Origin: Streptomyces canus
GTDB lineage: Bacteria; Actinomycetota; Actinomycetes; Streptomycetales; Streptomycetaceae
Assembly (NCBI RefSeq): GCF_041435015.1
Contig: NZ_CP107989.1
Span: 7,130,001 to 7,194,000 of the forward strand
Reading direction: 5' to 3'
DNA length: 64,000 bases
This document shows positions 22,539 through 30,723 of this stretch, in pieces. Below the pieces are notes generated by a model. It had not been told where the DNA came from. It ran no database searches and saw only the letters and a program-made list of their open reading frames with translations. Made by a program: the position numbers and the translations under genes. The first letter of the stretch is position 1; each line of letters opens with the position of its first letter.

Positions 22539-24280
22539 GGCAGGGCCTTCCTCACCTGGGTCACCGTGAGCCACCGCTGGGGGGCGAGGATCTTGCTGAC
22601 CTGCGGGGCGAAGGAGGGGGAGGACGTGATGACGTCCGCCGCCGGGCCGTCGGCGATCACCTCGCCCTCGGCCAGCAGGATCACCCGGTGGGCGAGCTCG
22701 GCGGCGAGTTCCACGTCGTGGGTGGCCAGCATGATCGCGTGGCCGGCGCCGGCGAGTTCCCTCAGCAGCTCGACGAGGCGGGCCTTCGCGGCGTAGTCCA
22801 GGCCGCGGGTCGGTTCGTCGAGGAGCAGGAGGGGCGGGCGGGCGGCCAGGACCACGGCGAGGGCGAGGGCGAGCCGCTGTCCTTCGGAGAGATCGCGGGG
22901 GTGGGTGTCGTCGGTCACGCCGGGGAGGAGGTCGTCGACCAGTGCGCGGCAGGTGCCTGGTGTTGTTTGGGCGTCGGTGTCCGCGGCTCGGCATTCTGCG
23001 GCGACCGTGTCGGCGTACAGGAGGTCGCGGGGTTCCTGGGGTACGAGGCCCACGCGGCGTACGAGGTCCTGCGGGGCGGTGCGGTGGGGCTGGGCGCCGC
23101 CTACGTGGACGGTGCCGGTGGAGGGTTCGACGAGGCCGACCAGGGTGTTGAGGAGGGTGGACTTGCCGGCGCCGTTGCGGCCCATGAGGGCGATGGTCTC
23201 GCCGGGGTGGACGGTGAGGTCGATGTGGCGCAGTGCCTGGACGCGGGCTCTTCGGACGGAGAGGGCCTGGACTTCGGCGGTGAGGTGGGTCGTGCTGGGG
23301 GTGGGGCGACTGCGGCGGGGACGCCAACGGCGGAATGCCCGGCCTTCGGCCGGGATGCTGTTCCCACCCGCATCACCCGTACAACCTTCGTCGGCGGGTG
23401 CGGGCGGCCCCTGTGGGGCGGTCTCGCCGTCGGCGGCTGCGGGTGCGTTGTCCGTAGGTGTTCGCCCGGACAGCCGCTCCCTCAAATCTCCCGCCCTGCG
23501 CCGCGCGTCCCGCACCGTCAGCGGCAGGGGAGCCCAGCCCGCCAGCCGGCCCAGGTCCACCACCGGCGGATACACCGGGGATACGGCCATCATCTCGGCC
23601 GGGGTGCCGAGGACCGGGGCCTCCCCGGGGGCGGGCAGGAGGGCGACCTGGTCGGCGTACTGGATGACGCGTTCCAGGCGGTGTTCGGCCATGAGGACCG
23701 TGGTGCCGAGATCGTGGACCAGCCGTTGGAGCACGGCGAGGACCTCCTCCGCCGCCGCGGGGTCCAGGGCCGACGTCGGTTCGTCCAGGACCAGGACCCG
23801 GGGATGCGGGGTGAGGACCGAGCCGATCGCCACGCGTTGCTGCTGACCCCCGGAGAGGGTGGCCAGGGGGCGGTCGCGCAGGGGCGCCAGGCCCAGCAGG
23901 TCCAGGGTCTCCTCCACCCGGCGGCGCATCACCGTCGGCGGCAGGCCCAACGACTCCATGCCGTAGGCGAGTTCGTCCTCCACGGTGTCCGTCACGAAGT
24001 GGGACAGCGGATCCTGGCCCACCGTGCCGACCACGTCGGCCAGTTCGCGCGGCTTGTGGGTACGGGTGTCGCGGCCGGCCACCGTGACCCGGCCGCGCAG
24101 GGTGCCGCCGGTGAAGTGCGGGACGAGCCCGCTGACCGCGCCGAGGATCGTGGACTTGCCGACCCCCGACGGGCCCACGAGCAGCACGAGTTCACCCTCC
24201 GGCACCTCGAAGTCGACGCCCCGGACGGTGGGTTCGGCTGCCCCGTCGTACGTCACGGAGACATCCTCGAAGCGGATCAC
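22535..24280 (-). CDS. ECF transporter A component: fused tandem ATPases
   Basis: A 581-residue protein with two ABC ATPase domains. Domain 1 (1 to about 235): Walker A GPSGVGKSTILG, Q-loop VGQDP, signature LSGGQQQRVAIG, Walker B RVLVLDEPTSALD, H-loop AEHRLE. Domain 2 (about 345-560): GRNGAGKSTLLNTL, signature LSEGQRLALALAVV, LLLLDEPTRGLD, ATHDVE. They are joined by a Pro/Ala-rich linker. In ECF systems two ATPases (EcfA and EcfA') power the T component; here one fused chain does it. The GTG at 24280 has AAGGAG and overlaps the T gene by 4 bases (GTGA). Confidence 0.93.
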   Translation of the reverse strand: MIRFEDVSVTYDGAAEPTVRGVDFEVPEGELVLLVGPSGVGKSTILGAVSGLVPHFTGGTLRGRVTVAGRDTRTHKPRELADVVGTVGQDPLSHFVTDTVEDELAYGMESLGLPPTVMRRRVEETLDLLGLAPLRDRPLATLSGGQQQRVAIGSVLTPHPRVLVLDEPTSALDPAAAEEVLAVLQRLVHDLGTTVLMAEHRLERVIQYADQVALLPAPGEAPVLGTPAEMMAVSPVYPPVVDLGRLAGWAPLPLTVRDARRRAGDLRERLSGRTPTDNAPAAADGETAPQGPPAPADEGCTGDAGGNSIPAEGRAFRRWRPRRSRPTPSTTHLTAEVQALSVRRARVQALRHIDLTVHPGETIALMGRNGAGKSTLLNTLVGLVEPSTGTVHVGGAQPHRTAPQDLVRRVGLVPQEPRDLLYADTVAAECRAADTDAQTTPGTCRALVDDLLPGVTDDTHPRDLSEGQRLALALAVVLAARPPLLLLDEPTRGLDYAAKARLVELLRELAGAGHAIMLATHDVELAAELAHRVILLAEGEVIADGPAADVITSSPSFAPQVSKILAPQRWLTVTQVRKALP

Positions 24281-25452
24281 GACGACGGCTCCTTGGGCGT
24301 GGGGGCGAGAAAGGCCGGCAGCAGGCCGAGCAGGACGGCCGCGGCCGGCAGGAGAGGCAGGGTGGGCGCGACGAGCGGCACCACGCCCGGGTGCAGGGCC
24401 GCCGGATCGTCGGCTCCCGCGAGGAACATCGCCGCCGCCACGGCCACGCCGGAACCGGCGACCAGGAAGGACCGGACGTCCCAGCGGTCCGGGCGGTAAC
24501 GGGTACGCGGGGTGCGGCGGCCGCCCAGCCGCAGACCCGCGAGGGCGGCCGTGAGACCGGCGAGCAGCACGGGGATGCCGTATGTGCCGCCTTCGGCGGT
24601 GAGGAGTCCGTACGTTCCCGCGCAGACTCCGAGCAGGCCGCCGAGGGTGAGCGCGGTGGTCGTACGGCGGACTCCGGGCGGGGCCTCGGCCGTACGGCCG
24701 TAGCCGCGGGCGTCCATCGCCGCGGCGAGGGCGACCGAGCGCTCCAACGCGCCCTCCAGCACCGGGAGTCCGACCTGGAGCAGACCGCGGATGCCGGTGT
24801 CCGGGCGGCCCCGGAGGCGGCGGGCGGAGCGGAGGCGTTGGACGTCGGCGATGAGATGGGGGGCGAAGGTCAGGGCCACCACCACGGCGACGCCGAGTTC
24901 GTAGAGGGCGCCGGGCAGGGACTTGAGGAGGCGGTGCGGGTTGGCGAGGGCGTTCGCCGCGCCCACGCAGATGAGGAGCGTGGCCAGTTTCAGGCCGTCG
25001 TAGAGGGCGAAGACGAGGGACTCCGCGGTGACCCTGCCGCCCAGCCGGATGCCATGCGCCCAGTCGGGGAGGGGGAGTTCGGGGAGGGTGACGAGCACGT
25101 GCGTGCCGGGTATGGGGGAGCCCAGGGTGATCGCGAAGAGGAGGCGGACCAGGAGGACGGCGAGGGCGAGTTTGACGAAGGCGGCGTAGGAGCGCGACCA
25201 GGGACTGGTCCGGCGGCAGGTCGCCACCACGTACGCGGACGTGGTGATGAGGAGGGCGAGGAGGAGGGGGTTGGTGGTGCGGGTCGCTGCTGTCCCGAGG
25301 GAGAGGGACCACAGCCACCAGGCGCCGGGGTGCAGCGACGCGGGGCGGTTGACCTGGGCAGGGCCGGGTGCGCTCGCCGGCGTCGGTAGGGTGCCGCCCG
25401 TTTTCGGGGCGGCGGCACGACCGCCCGCAGGCCGCGCGGATGCGTTACGCAT
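24277..25452 (-). CDS. ECF transporter T component (EcfT/CbiQ family)
   Basis: A 391-residue membrane protein. The N-terminal 40 residues are a Pro/Ala extension; membrane segments follow (WWLWSLSLGTAATRTTNPLL to LLVRLLFAITLG). The cytoplasmic coupling region contains ERSVALAAAMDARGYGR, the A-R-G coupling motif that docks on the ATPases. The ATG at 25452 overlaps the end of the secreted protein gene by 8 bases. It scaffolds the fused ATPase and the S component encoded downstream. A C-terminal membrane domain of about 120 residues (after residue 265) makes it longer than minimal EcfT proteins. Confidence 0.9.
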   Translation of the reverse strand: MRNASARPAGGRAAAPKTGGTLPTPASAPGPAQVNRPASLHPGAWWLWSLSLGTAATRTTNPLLLALLITTSAYVVATCRRTSPWSRSYAAFVKLALAVLLVRLLFAITLGSPIPGTHVLVTLPELPLPDWAHGIRLGGRVTAESLVFALYDGLKLATLLICVGAANALANPHRLLKSLPGALYELGVAVVVALTFAPHLIADVQRLRSARRLRGRPDTGIRGLLQVGLPVLEGALERSVALAAAMDARGYGRTAEAPPGVRRTTTALTLGGLLGVCAGTYGLLTAEGGTYGIPVLLAGLTAALAGLRLGGRRTPRTRYRPDRWDVRSFLVAGSGVAVAAAMFLAGADDPAALHPGVVPLVAPTLPLLPAAAVLLGLLPAFLAPTPKEPSS

Positions 25453-26074
25453 GCCGGCGGCGCCTCGCCTGCCATACCGCCGCCGCGCCCAACGCCACCA
25501 CGCCCGCCGCTCCCACCCACAGGCCCACCGACGGGCCGCCGTCCTGCTCTCTCTCGGCGGGAGCCGGCTTCGTCGCCCCCGTCACCTGCTCCCCGCACCC
25601 CGTCTGCGGATACCCCGCGATCGCGCACAGCAGGGCGTTGGTGTTGTAGCGGAGCGGCTTGGCGGCCGTCGCCAGGGCCTCCGCCGTCGTCGCGTCGCGG
25701 GGTATCACCGCGCACGCGGTGCGCCGGGCCGGGGGCGCCTCGCCGGACGGGGCGTCCGAAGCCGTACCGAAGTCGAGGACCAACGCCACGCGCTTACGGC
25801 CGTCCCGTGCCGCCGTGTCCCCGCAGATCGCCGCGAACGACGCCGACCCGCGGGGCGTGTCCGCGTCCGCCGAGTCCTCGCTCACCGCGAAGCGGAAGCC
25901 CTGGACGTCGCCGTCGGAGGGGACCGCCGTCGAGGGGCCCTCGGTGGCGTAGGTCCAGGTCGAGCCGGTGCGTTCCCAGAAGGACCAGTAGCGGTACCCG
26001 GCGGCGTGGGCCGGACTCGCGGTGGCCAGGAGGAGGCCCGCCAGGAGGGAGAGGAGGAGTGCCCGCCGGGTCAC
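25445..26074 (-). CDS. Secreted, membrane-anchored protein of the ECF operon
   Basis: A 209-residue exported protein. Signal peptide MTRRALLLSLLAGLLLATASPAHAA; the mature part begins GYRYWSFWERTGSTWTYATEG and contains four Cys (CGD, TACAV, LLCAIAG, GCGEQ) that may form disulfides. A C-terminal membrane segment (VGLWVGAAGVVALGAAAVW) plus basic tail anchors it. The GTG at 26074 overlaps the upstream toroid gene (26071). I know no experimental function; W-S-x-W-E and YATEGP blocks are typical of this Streptomyces family. Its place between the toroid protein and the ECF transporter suggests an extracellular binding or docking role. Confidence 0.75.
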   Translation of the reverse strand: MTRRALLLSLLAGLLLATASPAHAAGYRYWSFWERTGSTWTYATEGPSTAVPSDGDVQGFRFAVSEDSADADTPRGSASFAAICGDTAARDGRKRVALVLDFGTASDAPSGEAPPARRTACAVIPRDATTAEALATAAKPLRYNTNALLCAIAGYPQTGCGEQVTGATKPAPAEREQDGGPSVGLWVGAAGVVALGAAAVWQARRRRHA

Positions 26075-27246
26075 GGCTGCTTCCTCTTGTTGCGGCTGCT
26101 GAGCAGGAAGCCGACGCCCGCGCCGGCGGCGAGACCGGCGCCGACCAGCCACCACACGGAGGTGCCGGAGTCGTCCTGGGACGCGGTGACCGGCGCCGGT
26201 CCCGTCGCGGTCAGCTGCTTGACCAGGTCCGTGCCGCCGAAGTCGCTTGGGTCGGCGCCACCCGCCTCGGCGGCGAGGATCAGCTGGGCGTATGCCGCCG
26301 GGCCGTTCTGCTCGGCCCACTTCGCGGAGTTCCGCTCCAGCCAGCGCAGCGGACCCGTGGCCGCCGCCGTCCCGCCTTGCGCGGCCAGCGCCACGACCGC
26401 GTCGGCCGTGTTGCCGTAGTCGGGCTGGTTCTCGGAGCCGGGCAGGGCCGAGGTCAGGTGGCCGTCCTTCGCGACGGCCTTCGCCAGGTAGGCCGAGCCA
26501 TTGGCCGCCGCGTCCTTGGGAGTGGGGCGGGCCGCGTCGGTGCAGGCGGCGTTCTTCTTGTCGCCGGCCTTCACCGAGACCATGCCCTGGCCCAGCGCAC
26601 CGACGACGGCCGCCGCGGTCGCGTCCGCGTTGGCCGTGAGCTTGCCCTTCTTGTCCGGCTCGTAGGCGAACGCGCCTCCGTCGGCGCACGGCAGGGACAG
26701 CTTCAGCAGGGCGTCGTAGGGCGACTTCGCGCCGTTGCGGATCGTCGAGACCGGGGTGTGCTGGGTCACGAGTGCGCCGATGACAACGGACGTCGAGTTG
26801 GCGTCGCTGGCCCCGCCGGGGGTGTAGCCCCAGCCGCCGTCCTTGTTCTGGACGGACTTCAGCCAGGTCACCGCCTTCGTGACCGCGGTGCCGTGCCCGC
26901 CGACCGCGGACAGGGCCTGCGCGGCGGCGGCCGTGCTGTTGGTGTCGACCATCACTTTGGCGTCGCAGGCCTTGGCCGGGTTCGCGCGGAACGCCGGGAA
27001 CGCCCCGCTCTCGCACTGCTGCCCGGCCAACCAGTCGACGGTCGCGGCGGCCGGCTCCGCGTGCACCCGGTACAGGGCGATGAGCGCGAGCGACTGCCGC
27101 CAGACCCCGTCGTACGTGGGGTCGCCGCTGCCGTACAGCCCCGAGGGCAGGGACGGCGACGGAGACGGCGAGGCGGCCACGGCGGGTGTGGCCGTGCCGA
27201 TGGCGACGGTGGCGGCCAGGACCGCGGCGCTGCGGCGGACGTTCAT
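26071..27246 (-). CDS. Secreted, membrane-anchored alpha/alpha-toroid (prenyltransferase-repeat) protein, transcobalamin-like candidate
   Basis: A 391-residue protein. Signal peptide MNVRRSAAVLAATVAIGTATPAVA; the mature part contains toroid repeats of the prenyltransferase/squalene-cyclase type: RQSLALIALYRV, NSTAAAAQALSAVGG, KDGGWGYTPGGASDANSTSVVIGALV, ADATAAAVVGALGQG, GNTADAVVALAAQG. A C-terminal segment (VWWLVGAGLAAGAGVGFLL) and NKRKQP anchor it outside the cell. No cyclase DxDD motif is visible, so it is probably not a terpene enzyme. Vertebrate transcobalamin and intrinsic factor use the same alpha6/alpha6 barrel to hold B12. It is first in the cobalamin-riboswitch operon; B12 binding is inference. 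Confidence 0.8.
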   Translation of the reverse strand: MNVRRSAAVLAATVAIGTATPAVAASPSPSPSLPSGLYGSGDPTYDGVWRQSLALIALYRVHAEPAAATVDWLAGQQCESGAFPAFRANPAKACDAKVMVDTNSTAAAAQALSAVGGHGTAVTKAVTWLKSVQNKDGGWGYTPGGASDANSTSVVIGALVTQHTPVSTIRNGAKSPYDALLKLSLPCADGGAFAYEPDKKGKLTANADATAAAVVGALGQGMVSVKAGDKKNAACTDAARPTPKDAAANGSAYLAKAVAKDGHLTSALPGSENQPDYGNTADAVVALAAQGGTAAATGPLRWLERNSAKWAEQNGPAAYAQLILAAEAGGADPSDFGGTDLVKQLTATGPAPVTASQDDSGTSVWWLVGAGLAAGAGVGFLLSSRNKRKQP

Positions 27247-27299
27247 GATCGACGGATGCCCTTCTCCCTGCGGAGAGCCGGGCAGCGCGGGAGGCCCCC

Positions 27300-27440
27300 G
27301 GGCGGCTCGGCTCCGTATACCTCGACGGTGCCGCGCACCGGCCGGTCTCCCAGGCCCTGGAGGCACTGGGGAAGGGGCAGCGCCGGAATTGCGCCGGCTT
27401 CCCCCCGTACGGCATGTGATGACGACCTGGCTACTGTACT
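27300..27440 (-). ncRNA. Cobalamin riboswitch
   Basis: Read on the reverse strand, the core GGGGAAGCCGG-CGC-A-A-TTCCGGCGCTGCCCC lies at 27375-27405, CCCCAGTGCC follows, and the 3' conserved block GGGAGACCGGCCGGTG is at 27336-27351. These match the GGGAA-x-x-GGTG-AATCC and the GxCAGGARACCxGCC elements of cobalamin riboswitches. The spacing between them is short, so the peripheral domain is reduced, as in small variants of the family. It precedes the toroid/secreted/ECF operon by about 55 bases; B12 binding would shut the operon off. Confidence 0.75.
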
Positions 27441-27513
27441 CGCCCGTAGGAAAGCGCTGAGAGCCGCCTGTGGAGCCTCGGCGAGGGCCAGGGCCTGTCC
27501 GGCTGATCAGGCG

Positions 27514-28539
27514 CTAGACAGCCACGTACGTCACCGGATCGCTCCCCGTCACCGCCTCCGCGCGGCCCAGCTTCACCAGCCGCCGCAGATGCGCCTCGGC
27601 TTCCGAGACCGCGATGTTCCGTGATCCGTAGGGGATCTGGTCCCAGGGCCGGTTCCACTCCATGCGCTCGGCGAGCTGCCAGGGGGTGAGGGGCTCGGCG
27701 AGGAGGGAGTGCAGGTCGGTGAGGCGTTCCTCGTGGTGGGCGAGCAACTGCCCCACGCGGGCGCTCGCGTCGGTGAAGACGTGCTGGTGGGCGGGGAGGA
27801 CCTCGGCGGGGGCGAGCCGCCCGACGCGTTCCAGGGAGTCGAGGTAGTCGCCGAGGGGGTCGGTGACGGTGGCGTCGTCGGGGTCCTCGTACAGGCCGAT
27901 GTGCGGGGTGATCTCGGGGAGCAGATGATCGCCGGAGAACAGCCGCCCGTGGCCCGGCAGCCCGGAGGGGTGTTCCTCCTCCAGGTGCAGGCAGACATGG
28001 CCGGGTGTGTGTCCCGGGGTCCAGATGGCGCGGAGCCTGCGGCCGGGGAGGTCGAGGAGGTCGCCGGGGACGATCTCGCGGTCGGGCAACGCGGGGGAGA
28101 AGCCGGGCAGTTCGCGGCGCCGCGCGGTGCGCAGCGGGGCCACGTGGTCCTCGGGGGCGCCCGCCGCCACCAACTTGGCCGTCATATAGGTGAACCAGCG
28201 CTCGGCACGGGTCTCACGGGTGCGCCGCACGATCGCGGAGTCCGCGGCGTGCATCGCGATCCACGCCCCGGATGCCTCCCGCACTTTGCCGGAGAGGCCG
28301 TGGTGGTCGGGGTGGTGGTGGGTGATGACCACGCCGTGGATCTCGTCCATGTCGGTCCCGCACGCCGTCAGCCCCTCGGCGAGGGTGTCCCAGGAGTCCG
28401 GGTCGTCCCAGCCGGTGTCGACCAGCACCGGCCCCCGGTCGGTGTCGACCACGTACACGAGGGTGTGGCCGAGCGGATTGTCGGGGATGGGCACCTGAAC
28501 GGACCGGACGCCGCCACCATGGTCGTACACCTGCGCCAT
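27514..28539 (-). CDS. MBL-fold metallo-hydrolase
   Basis: A 341-residue metallo-beta-lactamase-fold enzyme. Metal-binding motif VVITHHHPDHHGLSG (H-x-H-x-D-H), later His in WTPGHTPGHVCLHL, Asp in LFSGDHLLPEI and His in PAHQHVF; a C-terminal winged helix-like region (TPWQLAERMEWNRPWDQIPYG) is typical of the LACTB2/thioesterase-like group. The ATG at 28539 has GGGGAG. Its 5' region carries a KstR-like operator shared with the divergent aldehyde dehydrogenase, so a thioesterase role in sterol catabolism is possible though unproved. Confidence 0.85.
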   Translation of the reverse strand: MAQVYDHGGGVRSVQVPIPDNPLGHTLVYVVDTDRGPVLVDTGWDDPDSWDTLAEGLTACGTDMDEIHGVVITHHHPDHHGLSGKVREASGAWIAMHAADSAIVRRTRETRAERWFTYMTAKLVAAGAPEDHVAPLRTARRRELPGFSPALPDREIVPGDLLDLPGRRLRAIWTPGHTPGHVCLHLEEEHPSGLPGHGRLFSGDHLLPEITPHIGLYEDPDDATVTDPLGDYLDSLERVGRLAPAEVLPAHQHVFTDASARVGQLLAHHEERLTDLHSLLAEPLTPWQLAERMEWNRPWDQIPYGSRNIAVSEAEAHLRRLVKLGRAEAVTGSDPVTYVAV

Positions 28540-28574
28540 GAGCTCCCCAATCACCGCGTTCCCAGCATGATAAC

Positions 28575-28588
28575 TAGAACGAGTTTCG
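28575..28588. promoter_or_regulatory. KstR-like operator in the hydrolase/aldehyde dehydrogenase divergent region
   Basis: TAGAACGAGTTTCG matches 7 of the 8 fixed positions of TnnAACnnGTTnnA (last A is G). It is 36 bases from the MBL-hydrolase ATG and 120 bases from the aldehyde dehydrogenase ATG. Confidence 0.55.
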
Positions 28589-28644
28589 ACGGTAGCCCGA
28601 GGTCACCAACAGTCGCGGTGTGCGGCCCGTGGACTCCTCCCAGT

Positions 28645-28662
28645 GGAACTGGTATCAGTTCC
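28645..28662. promoter_or_regulatory. Palindrome GGAACTG-N4-CAGTTCC before the aldehyde dehydrogenase
   Basis: A perfect 7+7 inverted repeat with a 4-base spacer, 46 bases before the aldehyde dehydrogenase ATG. It differs from the KstR-like site and may bind a second TetR-family regulator of acyl-CoA or sterol metabolism. A GTATCT follows at 28663 and might be part of a promoter. Confidence 0.5.
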
Positions 28663-28707
28663 GTATCTGATGGATCGTCAGTAAGCCGCCCCGGGGAGGC
28701 AGTCGCC

Positions 28708-30165
28708 ATGACCGAGCTCGTGGAACACGGACAGCTGTTCATCGGCGGGGAGTTGACCGACCCCCTGGGCGAGGACGTCATCGAGGTGATCTCCCCGCAC
28801 ACCCAGGAGGTCATCGGACGGGTCCCGCACGCCTCACGCGCGGACGTGGACGCGGCGGTCGCCGCCGCACGCACCGCCTTCGACGAGGGGCCCTGGCCGC
28901 GGATGTCGCTCGACGAGCGCATCGAGGTCGTCACCAGGATCAAGGACGCCATCGCGGTCCGGCACGAGGAGATCGCCCGCGTGATCTCCTCCGAGAACGG
29001 CTCCCCGTACTCCTGGAGCGTCCTCGCACAGGCCCTCGGCGCGATGATGGTCTGGGACTCGGCGATCACGGTCGCACGGAACTTCACGTACGAGGAGACG
29101 CGCGACGGAGTCCTCGGCCGCATCCTCGTGCGCCGCGAGCCGGTCGGGGTCGTGGCGGCCGTGGTCCCCTGGAACGTCCCGCAGTTCGTCGCCGCCGCCA
29201 AGCTCGCGCCCGCGCTGCTCACCGGCTGCACGGTGGTGCTCAAGCCGTCGCCCGAGTCGCCGCTGGACGCGTACATCCTGGCCGAGATCACCAAGGAGGC
29301 CGGGCTGCCGGAGGGCGTCCTGTCCATCCTTCCGGCCGACCGTGAGGTGAGCGAGTACCTGGTCGGGCACCCGGGGATCGACAAGGTCTCCTTCACCGGC
29401 TCGGTGGGCGCGGGCAAGCGCGTGATGGAGGTCGCCGCCCGCAATCTCACGCGCGTGACCCTGGAGTTGGGCGGCAAGTCGGCGGCCGTGGTCCTCCCGG
29501 ACGCGGACGTCGAGACGGCCGTCGCCGGGATCGTCCCGTCCGCCTGGATGAACAACGGACAGGCCTGCGTGGCCCAGACCCGCATCCTGCTGCCCCGATC
29601 CCGCTACGACGAGTTCGCCGAGGCCCTCGCCGCGGCGGCGAGTTCCCTGGTCGTCGGCGACCCGCTCGACCCGGCCACCCAGGTCGGCCCGCTGGTCGCC
29701 GAACGCCAGCAGCGCCGCAACCTCGACTACATCCGCATCGGCCAGGAGGAAGGCGCCAAGATCCTCACCGGCGGCGGGCGTCCGGCGGGCCTGGACCGCG
29801 GCTGGTACGTCGAGCCGACGCTCTTCGGCGACGTCGACAACTCGATGCGGATCGCACGCGAGGAGATCTTCGGGCCGGTGATCTGTCTCCTTCCCTACGG
29901 CGACGAGTCCGAGGCCGTGAAGATCGCCAACGACTCCGACTACGGCCTGTCCGGCAGCGTGTGGACGGCCGACGTCGAGCGCGGCATCGAGGTCGCCCGC
30001 CAGGTCCGTACCGGTACCTACAACGTGAACACCTTCAGCCTCGACATGCTCGGCCCCTTCGGCGGCTACAAGAACTCCGGTCTGGGAAGGGAGTTCGGCC
30101 CGGAGGGCTACGGCGAGTTCCTGGAGCACAAGATGATCCATCTGCCGGCCGGCTGGGAGGGGTGA
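28708..30165 (+). CDS. NAD(P)+-dependent aldehyde dehydrogenase
   Basis: A 485-residue ALDH. Cofactor site VVPWNVPQ and KPSPESPLDAYIL, Rossmann FTGSVGAGKRV, catalytic Glu in TLELGGKSAAVVL, nucleophilic Cys in NNGQACVAQTRIL, and EEIFGPVICLLPY near the C-terminus. All catalytic residues are intact. The ATG at 28708 follows GGGGAGG. It is 6 bases upstream of a 3Fe-4S ferredoxin, so both form one operon. With the KstR-like site upstream it could oxidise the sterol-26-aldehyde formed after CYP125, although CYP125 can do this step itself; the assignment is inference. Confidence 0.9.
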   Translation: MTELVEHGQLFIGGELTDPLGEDVIEVISPHTQEVIGRVPHASRADVDAAVAAARTAFDEGPWPRMSLDERIEVVTRIKDAIAVRHEEIARVISSENGSPYSWSVLAQALGAMMVWDSAITVARNFTYEETRDGVLGRILVRREPVGVVAAVVPWNVPQFVAAAKLAPALLTGCTVVLKPSPESPLDAYILAEITKEAGLPEGVLSILPADREVSEYLVGHPGIDKVSFTGSVGAGKRVMEVAARNLTRVTLELGGKSAAVVLPDADVETAVAGIVPSAWMNNGQACVAQTRILLPRSRYDEFAEALAAAASSLVVGDPLDPATQVGPLVAERQQRRNLDYIRIGQEEGAKILTGGGRPAGLDRGWYVEPTLFGDVDNSMRIAREEIFGPVICLLPYGDESEAVKIANDSDYGLSGSVWTADVERGIEVARQVRTGTYNVNTFSLDMLGPFGGYKNSGLGREFGPEGYGEFLEHKMIHLPAGWEG

Positions 30166-30171
30166 GCGGCG

Positions 30172-30405
30172 ATGGGTGACCGCTGGCACGTCGAGGTCGA
30201 CCGCTCCCTGTGCATCGGCTCCGCGCAGTGCGTGCACACCTCCCCCGACGGCTTCCGCCTGGACACCGCCCGCCAGTCCCACCCCGCCGACCCGGAGACC
30301 GACGCCAACGAGAAGATCCTGGCGGCGGCGGAGAACTGCCCGGTGGAGGCCATCTTGATCACGCTGCTGGGGAGCGGGGAGCCGGTGTTCCCGCCGGAGG
30401 AGTAG
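30172..30405 (+). CDS. [3Fe-4S] ferredoxin, probable P450 redox partner
   Basis: A 77-residue ferredoxin. Ligands are in LCIGSAQCVHTSP (Cys-x5-Cys, where the second position of the usual CxxCxxC is a Ser or Ala) and ENCPVEAI (Cys-Pro). The missing fourth Cys indicates a 3Fe-4S cluster, typical of actinobacterial P450 ferredoxins such as FdxD. The ATG is 6 bases after the aldehyde dehydrogenase stop. In mycobacteria a similar ferredoxin gene is beside hsd4A in the KstR regulon. The closest candidate partner here is the CYP125 at 11703. Confidence 0.88.
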   Translation: MGDRWHVEVDRSLCIGSAQCVHTSPDGFRLDTARQSHPADPETDANEKILAAAENCPVEAILITLLGSGEPVFPPEE

Positions 30406-30519
30406 GGGCCGAGAAAATCACGGTGTGAGGGGGTTCATTCCCGGACGGGCGTTCTATTGTGGAGATAGGCCTACGAGGCGAGTGAGGGAGTCCGACCGAA
30501 GTAGCCGACTCGGGCGAGA

Positions 30520-30640
30520 GGCGCAGGCTTCCGCCGGGGCCGACGTCGACGGTAGGGCTGAGAGGCCGGAGAGTAGCGGGAAGGCTCGACGGCGACCCCA
30601 AGAACCTGATCCGGACCATGCCGGCGAAGGGAACCCGTCT
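30520..30640 (+). ncRNA. TPP (THI-box) riboswitch
   Basis: GCTGAGA at 30557-30563 and CCTGATCCGGACC plus ATGCCGGCGAAGGGAA at 30605-30634 are close to perfect matches to the two conserved THI-box segments; GGGG near 30536 and ACCCC at 30595-30599 can form helix P2. An insertion of about 30 bases lies between GCTGAGA and ACCCC. Downstream, a hairpin CAGGAG/CTCCTG around 30668-30690 may act as expression platform before the GTG at 30724. The next gene is not a thiamin gene, which is odd. Confidence 0.85.
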
Positions 30641-30723
30641 CGTAGGTCCCTCACGTGTTCCCCGCAGGCAGGAGGGCTTACGCTCCTGCGGTCGTCGTCA
30701 GTCCATTGCGGGAGTGGGGAAGC

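Noticed and set aside
22535..25318. A 927-codon reading frame across the ECF ATPase and the T gene
   Set aside because: Only the part from 24280 encodes ABC ATPases; the upstream part is an Arg/Pro-rich shadow of the T component.
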